Shown here: in pieces, positions 1 to 6,861 of the stretch
How the letters are laid out: every line of letters begins with the position of its first letter
How positions within the stretch are numbered: position 1 is the stretch's first letter
Assembly (NCBI GenBank): GCA_937983085.1
Contig: CALJKZ010000361.1
Location: 1-10,791, forward strand
Reading direction: 5' to 3'
Origin: an uncultured Gemmatimonadales bacterium
GTDB lineage: Bacteria > Gemmatimonadota > Gemmatimonadetes > Longimicrobiales > Gaopeijiaceae
Length of the DNA stretch: 10,791 nt
Notes under the pieces: model-generated
Told to the model about the DNA's origin: nothing
Databases searched by the model: none
What the model saw: the letters and a program-made list of their open reading frames with translations, nothing else
Program-made: the position numbers and the translations under genes

Positions 1-1442
1 CCGGCTCCGTCGCCGGTGACGAGTTCTTCGGCTGGACGTCGCTCCCCAACGGGGCCGACCCGTCGTTCACCGGATCGCGTACCGAGGCGTACAGCGGCCC
101 GGCGCGGGGCACGGTCGCCAACAACGTGCCCGACCTCGATCTACCCTTCATCCGCCCGATGATGGAGTACGGGGTCAGCTCCATTCCCGAGCAGCCCAAC
201 GCCGTCATCGTCCGTAACGCGACGGTCTGGACCCAGGGGCCGCGGGGTCGGCTCGAGAACGCCGATCTCCTTATCCGGAACGGGCTCGTGGCCGAGGTCG
301 GTCAGAACCTGAGCGCCCCGGGTGGGGCGGTGGTCATCGACGGGACGGGCAAGCACGTGACGCCCGGACTCATCGATCCCCACATCCACTCCGGTGTGAG
401 CTCGGTCAACGAGTCGGGCTTCGCCATCGTCCCCGAAGTCCGCATGGGCGACGTGGTCACCCACAACAACATCTGGATGTACCGCCAGCTGGCCGGTGGT
501 CTCACCACCGCCATGATCAAGCACGGCTCGGCGAACCCCATCGGTGGCGAGAACGTCATCGTGAAGATGCGCTGGGGCGCGTTGCCCGAAGAGATCAAGA
601 TGGACACCGACACGCGCACGGTGAAGTTCGCCCTGGGCGAGAACCCGAAGCGGCGTCAGGGCCGGTATCCCGACACGCGGATGGGTACGCAGGAGATCAT
701 CCGCGACCACTTCCTCGCAGCCCGCGACTACGAGCGTGACTGGGCCCGATGGGAGGAGAACCAGGAGGGGATTCCGCCACGGCGCGACCTGCGCATGGAG
801 GCCATCCTCGACATCCTGAACCAGGAACTGCTCATCTCGTCGCACGGGTATCGTGCCGACGAGTTCCTGGCGCTCGTGCGACTCGCCGAGGAGTTCGGCT
901 TCCGCGTGCAGACGCTGCAGCACGGCGTGGAGGCGTACAAGATCGCGCCTGAGCTCGCACAATCCGGCGTCGCCGCGGTGGTGTGGAGCGATTGGGGCGC
1001 CTTCAAGATGGAGGCGTACGACGCGACGAACTACAACGCACGCGTGCTCATGGAGGCCGGCGTCACGACGTCGCTCCACTCCGACAACTCGGAGATCGCG
1101 TCACGGATGAACTGGGAGGCCGGCAAGCTTCTGCGCACGGGCCTCACCGAGGAGCAGGCGCTGTCGACTGTGACCATCCAGTCGGCGCGGGCCATCGCCA
1201 TCGACGACCGGGTCGGTTCGCTGGAGCCGGGCAAGGACGGCGACTTCAGCATCTGGAACGGCAATCCGCTGTCACAGTTCACGCGGGCCGAGCAGACGTG
1301 GCTCGACGGCCGTCGCTACTTCTCCCTCGAGGAGGACGCGGTGCTGCGTGCGCAGGTCCAGGACGAGCGGGCCCGCCTGATCCAGGCGGTGCTCGCGTCG
1401 CAGAACGGCAACGGAAACGCGCGCCGCGCGGGGGGCGAGTGA
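1..1442 (+). CDS. Amidohydrolase-family protein, C-terminal part (5' end outside window)
   Basis: The frame is open from base 3 with no stop before 1440, and a well-conserved amidohydrolase sequence begins before any credible start, so the gene enters from the left. The GTG at 126 is in frame, but coding continues unbroken upstream of it and it is unlikely to be the start. The visible part has the small beta domain (VIVRNATVWT...) followed by the TIM-barrel. Metal ligands are recognisable: the H-x-H pair after PGLID (codons at 381 and 387), a His in LQHGVEAYK (921), and the barrel-end Asp in LHSDN (1083). The DDRVGSLEPGKDGDF segment closes the beta domain, as in imidazolonepropionase/dihydroorotase-like hydrolases. 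It probably hydrolyses a C-N bond of an unidentified substrate. The missing N-terminus suggests a much longer exported protein. The next gene starts one base after the stop, so the two are probably co-translated. Family is confident; substrate is unknown. Confidence 0.93.
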   Translation, partial: GSVAGDEFFGWTSLPNGADPSFTGSRTEAYSGPARGTVANNVPDLDLPFIRPMMEYGVSSIPEQPNAVIVRNATVWTQGPRGRLENADLLIRNGLVAEVGQNLSAPGGAVVIDGTGKHVTPGLIDPHIHSGVSSVNESGFAIVPEVRMGDVVTHNNIWMYRQLAGGLTTAMIKHGSANPIGGENVIVKMRWGALPEEIKMDTDTRTVKFALGENPKRRQGRYPDTRMGTQEIIRDHFLAARDYERDWARWEENQEGIPPRRDLRMEAILDILNQELLISSHGYRADEFLALVRLAEEFGFRVQTLQHGVEAYKIAPELAQSGVAAVVWSDWGAFKMEAYDATNYNARVLMEAGVTTSLHSDNSEIASRMNWEAGKLLRTGLTEEQALSTVTIQSARAIAIDDRVGSLEPGKDGDFSIWNGNPLSQFTRAEQTWLDGRRYFSLEEDAVLRAQVQDERARLIQAVLASQNGNGNARRAGGE

Positions 1443-1443
1443 C

Positions 1444-2772
1444 ATGACGACCATCAAGAATGTTCTCAAGGTGGCCGCGGCGCTGGCGGTGCTGTCGCCG
1501 GCGGTCCTCGACGCCCAGGTACGCATGACCGTGCCGCCTCAGTCGGTTCCGGTGGCGATCCAGGGTGCGACCATCCACACCGTGACGAACGGCGTCATCG
1601 AGAACGGCACCATCCTCTTCGATGACGGCCTCATCACGGCCATTGGAGCGAACATCCAGATCCCGGCCGGCACGCGTATCGTCGACGGGACGGGCAAGCA
1701 CATCTATCCCGGCCTCATCGATGCGTACAGCACGGTGGGCATCGCCGAGATCGGTGCCGTGGACGTCTCCAACGACGTCAACGAGCTGGGCGACTTCAAT
1801 CCCAACGTGCGTGCGGACGTGGCGGTCAACGCCGAGAGCCGGCACATCGGGACCACCCGCTCGGCGGGCGTGCTCGTCGCCTTCAGCACGCCGGGTGGCG
1901 GACTGGTGTCGGGCATGTCGTCGGCCCTCAGCCTGGAAGGCTGGAGCTGGGAGGAGATGTCCATGGAATCCGCGGCCGCGCTGAACGTGAACTGGCCCAA
2001 CCCCAACCCTCGCCGCTTCCGCGGATTCGGGGGCTTCGGTCCGCAGCAGGAGGACCCGCCGAGCTACGAAGAGCAGGTGCAGCAGCTCAAGGAGTTCTTC
2101 GCCGAGGCGCGGGCGTATCGGGACGCCGTGGCCGCCGGTGAAGAGGTGGCGACGGATTCGCGCTATATCGCGATGATGCCGGTCTTCGCCGGCGAGATCC
2201 CCGTGATCGTGGCCGCCGACGGTGCGGCGCAGATCAACGATGCCGTCACCTGGGGTCTGGAAGAGGACATCCGCATCGTCATCCGGGGCGGTCAGGACGC
2301 CATCCACGTGGCGGACCGCCTGGTGGCCAACGACATCCCGGTGATTCTCACCTCGACGATGGCCGCGCCGGATCGCCAGTACGAGGGCTATGACGGCGCC
2401 TACAGCATGCCGGCTCGCCTCCACGAGGCGGGCGTCCGCTTCGCCATCTCCGGCGGGTCCGGGTCGCTGTACTCCAACCGCCTGCCCTACGAAGCGGGTG
2501 TCGCGGTGGCCTTCGGGCTGCCCGAGGAGGAGGCGCTCAAGGCCGTGACCATCAACGCCGCCGAGTTCATGGGCGTGGATGATCGCGTCGGGTCGTTGGA
2601 GCCCGGTAAGCAGGCGACGTTCCTCATCACCACCGGAACGCCCCTCGACATGACCAGCGAGATCGAGCAGTCCTACATCCAGGGCCGCGAGATCGACATG
2701 ATGGACATCCAGAAGTTCTTCTTCGAGAAGTACATGACGAAGGTCATGCAGTACCTCAGGGTGGTGATGTAA
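1444..2772 (+). CDS. Exported amidohydrolase-like protein lacking metal ligands (predicted pseudoenzyme)
   Basis: This 442-residue protein starts at an ATG one base after the preceding stop (TGA-C-ATG), which implies translational coupling. Lys5 and Lys9 followed by an Ala/Val/Leu-rich stretch form a signal peptide with likely cleavage at LDA|QV (residues 24/25). The fold matches the upstream protein: VPVAIQGATIHT at the start, DGTGKH-x-x-PGLID in the middle and DDRVGSLEPGK near the end. Where the neighbour has H-x-H after PGLID, this protein has Y95-S96-T97. The barrel His aligns with Gly282, and the catalytic Asp region (HSDN) reads SGGS at 336-339. With all recognisable ligands gone, binuclear metal hydrolysis is unlikely. 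A binding, scaffolding or partner role for the first protein is inference. I recall similar active/inactive pairs in Bacteroidota and Gemmatimonadota. The last ~25 residues form a Met/Phe/Lys-rich tail. Confidence 0.92.
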   Translation: MTTIKNVLKVAAALAVLSPAVLDAQVRMTVPPQSVPVAIQGATIHTVTNGVIENGTILFDDGLITAIGANIQIPAGTRIVDGTGKHIYPGLIDAYSTVGIAEIGAVDVSNDVNELGDFNPNVRADVAVNAESRHIGTTRSAGVLVAFSTPGGGLVSGMSSALSLEGWSWEEMSMESAAALNVNWPNPNPRRFRGFGGFGPQQEDPPSYEEQVQQLKEFFAEARAYRDAVAAGEEVATDSRYIAMMPVFAGEIPVIVAADGAAQINDAVTWGLEEDIRIVIRGGQDAIHVADRLVANDIPVILTSTMAAPDRQYEGYDGAYSMPARLHEAGVRFAISGGSGSLYSNRLPYEAGVAVAFGLPEEEALKAVTINAAEFMGVDDRVGSLEPGKQATFLITTGTPLDMTSEIEQSYIQGREIDMMDIQKFFFEKYMTKVMQYLRVVM

Positions 2773-2808
2773 CCACCCTTCCTCCGGCGCACCGGCATCG
2801 GCCGGGAA

Positions 2809-2838
2809 TGGCCACCGCGTGACGTTGCGCGGTGGCCA
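2809..2838 (+). terminator. Perfect 11-bp stem-loop after the amidohydrolase pair
   Basis: The left arm TGGCCACCGCG (2809-2819) pairs perfectly with CGCGGTGGCCA (2828-2838). The 8-base loop TGACGTTG can be tightened by two G-T pairs. It begins 36 bases after the second amidohydrolase stop and ends 47 bases before the next start. No T-run follows, so it is not a textbook intrinsic terminator; it may be a rho-assisted terminator, an mRNA 3'-end stabiliser, or an operator. The dyad is seen directly; its function is inferred. Confidence 0.5.
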
Positions 2839-2885
2839 CTCGCGCGTCGGGAATTCCCCCCCGCACCACAACAGGACTGATTTCC

Positions 2886-3353
2886 GTGCCGTCATTCGGG
2901 TCTGCACGCCACCCACGAAGCATCGCCGCTCTCGTCGCACCCCTCCTCCTGGGAGGATGCATCGGGATTTTCGCCAACGACTTCGAGATCGACTACGAAG
3001 CCGAGCTCATCAGTTCGGAGACCGTTACGGACGATCAGGGGACCCGCGTCGTCTGCCAGATGCGCCTCACGGCCACCGCCGCCGGTGAGGACGGCGAGGA
3101 GGGCGTCATCGGAGAGGCCGATTTCGCTTATCGGACCCTTTCCGACGACTCGTACCTCGGTGGGGAGCGCCGGAGCGCCGCCTTCATGGCCGCCCGCTTC
3201 GGTTCGGACATCATCGTGTCCGGTTCATCGGCGTCGACCAACACGTTCTCGCGATCGTGGCCGGTTCCGTTCGAGTGGCAGATGGCGCTGAACTACCGGC
3301 GTCCGGGCGGGACGCGGGGGACCGAGGAGATCAATCTCCGCTGCGAGGGCTGA
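2886..3353 (+). CDS. Small predicted lipoprotein of unknown function
   Basis: I chose GTG 2886 because it sits 9 bases after AGGA (2873-2876) and places a classic lipoprotein signal at the N-terminus: Arg8 and Arg11, then a hydrophobic stretch ending L-L-L-G-G-C with lipidation Cys25. An upstream in-frame GTG at 2832 would overlap the stem-loop arm and push the signal inward, so it is less likely. The protein is 155 residues, about 131 after processing. The mature part looks beta-rich (alternating hydrophobic residues, few helices). It has two further cysteines, Cys57 (RVVCQM) and Cys153 three residues from the end, which could form a disulfide in the periplasm. I recognise no family. It lies between the stem-loop and the kinase gene with 162 bases before the kinase start. 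The gene is convincing; the function is unknown. Confidence 0.75.
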   Translation: MPSFGSARHPRSIAALVAPLLLGGCIGIFANDFEIDYEAELISSETVTDDQGTRVVCQMRLTATAAGEDGEEGVIGEADFAYRTLSDDSYLGGERRSAAFMAARFGSDIIVSGSSASTNTFSRSWPVPFEWQMALNYRRPGGTRGTEEINLRCEG

Positions 3354-3515
3354 GGGGAGCTCACGCAAAAGGGGGGATTTCCTCCAGGTGCGAGGCTGAA
3401 GGAGAGTCGGCTTCCACGGTGTCGCGTCTGCAACTCGGTCAGCTGAACCTGCCCGGGCTTGCGATGGACGCCGCCCGGCGGGAATGTGGTCCATCCTCTC
3501 CAGCCCCCGCCTGTC

Positions 3516-6395
3516 ATGTCCGTCCTCGACCGTCTCAAGGCTTCCCTCGCTGATACCTACGAGGTAGAGCGCGAGATCGGGGAGGGCGGGATGGCCCGGG
3601 TCTTCCTGGGGCGCGACGTGAAGCACGGCAGGCCGGTCGCCATCAAGGTCCTCAAGCCGGATCTGGCGGCGGATGTCGACGCCGACCGGTTCCTCGCCGA
3701 GATCCGGACCACGGCGAATCTGCAGCATCCGCACATCCTGCCGTTGTTCGACTCGGGCGACGCGGATGGGCTGCTCTTCTACGTCATGCCGTATGTGCGA
3801 GGGCCCTCCCTGCGGGAGCGCCTGACGCAGGGCCCCCTTTCCGTGGACGAGGCCGTGCGGTTCGGCGCCGCCCTCGGCGACGCTCTGGACCACGCGCATC
3901 GGCACGGGGTGGTCCACCGGGATGTGAAGCCTGCCAACGTGCTCATCGCTGACGGAGAGCCACTCCTGGCCGACTTCGGCATCGCCCTGGCCTTCGAGGC
4001 CCGGGCCGATGACCGGCTCACCCGTACAGGTTCGTCCATCGGCACGCCGGGCTACATGAGTCCGGAGCAGGCTGCCGGCGAGTCGGGCCTGGATGCGCGG
4101 TCCGATGTCTACTCTCTCGGAGCCCTGACGTACCAGATGCTCACGGGCAGCCGCCCGTTCGCGGAGCTGTCGCCGCGGGCGGCGCTGGCCAAGGTGCTTA
4201 CCGACCAGCCCGTGAGTCCCGCCGAAGTCGATTCGCGAATCCCTGTCGCGGTCTCCGACGAGGTGGCTCGTGCCTTGGCCCGGGAGCCCGGCCACCGCCA
4301 CGACTCGGCAGGGGCGTTCGCACGCTCGCTGAGGGAGGCCGCGCGAAGCGCTGGCTCCGCCCCGCGAGGGGAGAAGGCTCCCATGCTGTCGACCACCTCG
4401 GCCGTCGCCGCTGTCGTTGGGCTCATCGCGGCGACGATCCTCGGGTTCGCTCTGTTGGGCGGAGGCGAGGACGCCCGTTGGGCTCGCGTGGAGGCCCTTC
4501 CTGAAATCGAGCGCCTCCTCGGCGTCGGCGAGACCGCCGAGGCGTTCCACCTGGCCGCCCGGGCCATCGACGCGCTGCCCGACGATCCGACCCTGGCCGA
4601 CCTGTACGACGCAGCGGCGGTCTCGGCTTCACTGGCCAGCGATCCACCCGGGGCAAGGGTGGAGTACCGCCCCTACGATCCGGAAGACACGGTCTGGACG
4701 GCCATCGGCACCACGCCTACGTCGTCCGTGGACCTTCCGGAAGAGGAGCTTCTTCTCCGATTCACTCTCGCCGGCCACCACACCCGTCTCTACTCCTTCG
4801 TGCCCGTCTGGACGTTGGCAGACGTGGAGCTGACGCCACTGGACCAACCGCGCCGAGTCGCCATCGCCGGTACCGAGTACTCCTTGGGTGCCGATCGCAT
4901 TCCGGTAGGCGACTTCCTCATCGACGAGTTCGAGGTGACCAACGGCGCATATCGGGAGTTCCTCGATGCCGCAATGGACTGGGATCCCGACATCTGGCTC
5001 CGACCCCTCGAAGCCAGGGGGGTCCGGTTGGACCTGGAGCGGGCGCGGCCCGACTTGGTGGGTGCGAGCGGGCGGGCGGGGCCCTCCGGAGGGGAGCGGA
5101 GCCGGCGGCCGGAGGGGCGAGTGGACTACCCGGTGCAGGGAGTGAGTTGGTTCGAGGCGGTCGCGTACTGTGCCTGGCGCGGGCTCGACTTGCCTACCTA
5201 CTACCACTGGAAGGTCGCCGATGCCGGGTGGGTCTCCGCCTTCGACGGAATCCTGGCTCATGCCAACCTCGTCGACGGAGAGGGGCCGGTCCCGGTAGGA
5301 AGCACCGAGGCCGTGAGCGTGACCGGGGTGGCCGACCTCGCCGGAAACGTGCGCGAGTGGGTCTGGAACGCGGCCGGAAGCGATCGCTACATCCTGGGAG
5401 GCTCGTGGCTCTCACCCGCGCACCTGTACACGGACCACGATGCCACGGACCCGTGGTCTCGCAGCGCGGAGAACGGCTTTCGATGCGCTTCGTGGGGCGT
5501 CGAGCCCGACCCTGTCGTCCACGAGCCCATCGAGCTGCCCATCTTCGACTTCAACGGCTTCGAGCCGGTGGACGACGTCACCTACCGGGCCTATACGGCC
5601 TTCTTCGATTACGACCCGCGTCCCCTCGAGGCGGAATGGACGTCCCGAAGCGAGACGGAAGCGTGGACACGACACCTCGTCGAGGTCGATGCCGCCTACT
5701 TGGGGGAACGCCTTCCGGTCCATGTCTTCCTTCCCACCCAGGCCGATCCGCCCTACCAGTCGGTCGTCTACTTCCCGGGGGCCGCGGCTCGGGCCCAGTC
5801 GTCGTCGACCAACGTGAGCGAGATGTCGGAGCTCATGTTCATCCCGAGAAGCGGTCGAGCCCTGCTTTATCCAGTGCTCAAGGGCACGTACGAGCGCCGG
5901 TTCGATGAGCCCGCCCTGGGGTTGGCGGAGCAGCGCCAGCGCATCGTGTGGATGACCCAGGACATCATGCGCACCATGGATCTCATCGAGTCGGACGAGC
6001 GCTTCGCCAACGACGGGAATGCCTACCTGGGCTTGAGCTTCGGGGCCGAGCTGGCGACACCTGTGGCCCTGGAGAAGCGCTTCGAGACTTCGGTCCTCAT
6101 CGGGGCCGCCCTCGACCCGGCATGGCGTGGCTTCGTGCCGGAGGAGGTGGCGCCGTGGAACTACGTCTCTCGCATCACGACTCCGACCCTGGTCATCAAT
6201 GGCCTGTACGACTTCATGCATCCGTACCAGGAGAGCCAGGTGCCGTTCTTCGACATGATCGGTGTGCCGGCCCAGGAGAAAGAGTTCGTGGTCCTCGATG
6301 CCGGCCATGTACCGCCCAACAACGAGGTGATCGCTCACACCCTGCGCTGGCTCGACCAGCGGTTGGGTCCGGTGGGACGGCGGGGCAGTCGCTGA
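3516..6395 (+). CDS. Membrane Ser/Thr protein kinase fused to FGE-like domain and alpha/beta hydrolase
   Basis: This is a 959-residue protein. Residues 15-275 form a complete PknB-type kinase: glycine loop GEGGMARV (22-29), Lys44 in VAIK, Glu62, HRDVKPAN (134-141), DFG (153-155) and GTPGYMSPE (176-184). A single membrane helix spans about 294-314. Residues ~320-370 look TPR-like helical, and ~372-440 PEGA-like (DPPGARVEYRPYD). Residues ~447-658 form a formylglycine-generating-enzyme/SUMF1 fold (IDEFEVTNGAYREF, YPVQGVSWFEA, DLAGNVREWVWN, LGGSW, GFRC) without the catalytic cysteine pair. Residues ~660-959 are an alpha/beta hydrolase with nucleophile elbow GLSFG (Ser841), Asp899 (NGLYDF) and His931 (DAGHVPP). 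The kinase faces the cytoplasm and the other domains the periplasm. I chose ATG 3516 because kinases of this type begin MSxxxRLKxxL; TTG 3459 and GTG 3486 lie upstream in frame. No good Shine-Dalgarno precedes 3516. Physiological role is unknown. Confidence 0.93.
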   Translation: MSVLDRLKASLADTYEVEREIGEGGMARVFLGRDVKHGRPVAIKVLKPDLAADVDADRFLAEIRTTANLQHPHILPLFDSGDADGLLFYVMPYVRGPSLRERLTQGPLSVDEAVRFGAALGDALDHAHRHGVVHRDVKPANVLIADGEPLLADFGIALAFEARADDRLTRTGSSIGTPGYMSPEQAAGESGLDARSDVYSLGALTYQMLTGSRPFAELSPRAALAKVLTDQPVSPAEVDSRIPVAVSDEVARALAREPGHRHDSAGAFARSLREAARSAGSAPRGEKAPMLSTTSAVAAVVGLIAATILGFALLGGGEDARWARVEALPEIERLLGVGETAEAFHLAARAIDALPDDPTLADLYDAAAVSASLASDPPGARVEYRPYDPEDTVWTAIGTTPTSSVDLPEEELLLRFTLAGHHTRLYSFVPVWTLADVELTPLDQPRRVAIAGTEYSLGADRIPVGDFLIDEFEVTNGAYREFLDAAMDWDPDIWLRPLEARGVRLDLERARPDLVGASGRAGPSGGERSRRPEGRVDYPVQGVSWFEAVAYCAWRGLDLPTYYHWKVADAGWVSAFDGILAHANLVDGEGPVPVGSTEAVSVTGVADLAGNVREWVWNAAGSDRYILGGSWLSPAHLYTDHDATDPWSRSAENGFRCASWGVEPDPVVHEPIELPIFDFNGFEPVDDVTYRAYTAFFDYDPRPLEAEWTSRSETEAWTRHLVEVDAAYLGERLPVHVFLPTQADPPYQSVVYFPGAAARAQSSSTNVSEMSELMFIPRSGRALLYPVLKGTYERRFDEPALGLAEQRQRIVWMTQDIMRTMDLIESDERFANDGNAYLGLSFGAELATPVALEKRFETSVLIGAALDPAWRGFVPEEVAPWNYVSRITTPTLVINGLYDFMHPYQESQVPFFDMIGVPAQEKEFVVLDAGHVPPNNEVIAHTLRWLDQRLGPVGRRGSR
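5060..5093 (+). other. G-quadruplex-type motif plus 12-bp palindrome inside the kinase gene
   Basis: Four G-runs at 5060-5062, 5070-5072, 5074-5076 and 5078-5081 are separated by loops of 7, 1 and 1 bases, which fits the standard G4 pattern. The perfect palindrome CCCTCCGGAGGG follows immediately at 5082-5093. The segment encodes a Gly/Arg/Ser-rich stretch (about residues 515-535) just before the YPVQGVSW core of the FGE-like domain. High G+C makes such motifs common by chance, so any regulatory role is speculative. Confidence 0.4.
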
Positions 6396-6441
6396 TCGGA
6401 GCCCTCGAGGTTCGCCGCTTTCGCCAGCTTGTTCGTCACGA

Positions 6442-6460
6442 TATGTTGAATATCAATATA
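6442..6460 (+). promoter_or_regulatory. AT-rich dyad upstream of padR, probable PadR operator/promoter
   Basis: TATGTTGAATATCAATATA is an odd-length dyad centred on T6451: arms of 8 bases with 7 matching pairs around a 3-base centre. It is a conspicuous AT island in a very GC-rich window and ends 22 bases before the padR ATG. PadR proteins commonly bind such AT-rich inverted repeats in their own promoters, so autoregulation is the likely reading. The same bases may supply the -10 region (for example TATCAA 6451-6456, with TTGTTC 6429-6434 as a weak -35, 16-base spacer). The dyad is seen directly; the promoter assignment is tentative. Confidence 0.6.
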
Positions 6461-6482
6461 GCTAGTCACGGAGCATGATCTC

Positions 6483-6827
6483 ATGGCGCGCGACCTCCCC
6501 GTAGGAACCATCATGGTGCTGCATGCCCTCGCTCGGGGGCACCGGTACGGCTTCGACGTCATCGAGGCGACGGGCCTCACCAGCGGCACGGTGTACCCGG
6601 CGCTGGACCGGCTCGAGAGCCGAGGCCTGGCTGCCTCGCGGTGGGAAGACGCGGCCGTCGCACACGACGAGAAGCGCCCGCCGCGGCGGTACTTCGAGAT
6701 CACGGACGAGGGCAAACGTGAGCTCATCACGGCGCTCCACAGGTACAAGGCGTTGGCGCCGGTGACCATCGACGGCGTGGATCATCCCACCGCCGACGCC
6801 GTCGTGGGAGAGTCGGGGTCAGCGTGA
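6483..6827 (+). CDS. PadR-family transcriptional regulator
   Basis: A 114-residue winged-helix repressor. The N-terminal helices run through VLHALARGHRYGFDVIE. GLTSGTVYPALDRLESRGL (31-49) holds the recognition helix typical of PadR, and RPPRRYFEITDEG (65-77) is the wing signature. The short length without a long C-terminal dimerisation region fits the PadR-s2 (LmrR-like) size class. The start is ATG 6483, 9 bases after GGAG (6470-6473). An out-of-frame ATG at 6475 is rejected. The upstream AT-rich dyad is its likely operator. The stop at 6825-6827 lies in a duplicated segment leading into a large permease gene, so it probably controls that permease together with itself, as is usual for PadR/ADOP neighbours in Acidobacteriota and Gemmatimonadota. 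The inducing ligand is unknown. Confidence 0.93.
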   Translation: MARDLPVGTIMVLHALARGHRYGFDVIEATGLTSGTVYPALDRLESRGLAASRWEDAAVAHDEKRPPRRYFEITDEGKRELITALHRYKALAPVTIDGVDHPTADAVVGESGSA

Positions 6828-6861
6828 GCACGTCGAGGATGGCGTGAGCGTATCGAGGATG
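6822..6861 (+). repeat. 20-bp imperfect tandem duplication across the padR/permease junction
   Basis: Copy 1 (6822-6841) is GCGTGAGCACGTCGAGGATG and copy 2 (6842-6861) is GCGTGAGCGTATCGAGGATG: 17 of 20 identical, with the three differences adjacent and falling in one codon. Copy 1 contains the padR stop; copy 2 contains the permease GTG start. The unit is not a multiple of three, so the copies are read in different frames. Copy 1's GAGG (6835-6838) now sits 5 bases before the copy-2 GTG at 6844 and can act as its ribosome-binding site. Confidence 0.85.
6824..6847 (+). CDS. Possible 7-codon coupling ORF (MSTSRMA)
   Basis: GTG 6824 overlaps the padR TGA as GTGA. It opens a 7-codon frame, MSTSRMA, whose own TGA (6845-6847) overlaps the permease GTG (6844), again as GTGA. 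The peptide mirrors the permease N-terminus (MSVSRMA), as expected from the 20-bp duplication. It may be translated by reinitiation and help pass ribosomes to the permease, or it may be only a relic of the duplication. No evidence of expression is available from sequence. Confidence 0.3.
   Translation: MSTSRMA

Noticed and set aside
2832..2885. Upstream GTG start for the small lipoprotein
   Set aside because: It would overlap the stem-loop arm, lacks a ribosome-binding site, and would bury the lipoprotein signal; GTG 2886 has AGGA at good spacing.
1279..2940. Long minus-strand open frame (about 550 codons) opposite the second amidohydrolase
   Set aside because: It is antisense to a gene with a clear family match, is Arg/His/Gly-rich with no domain signature, and reflects the lack of stops in high-GC DNA. 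The same applies to the long minus-strand frames at 141-1079, 3225-4550 and 5412-6338.
3366..3390. GGGGGGATTTCCTCC as an intrinsic terminator before the kinase gene
   Set aside because: The pairing would need a G-T pair and a loop too small to fold, and no T-run follows.
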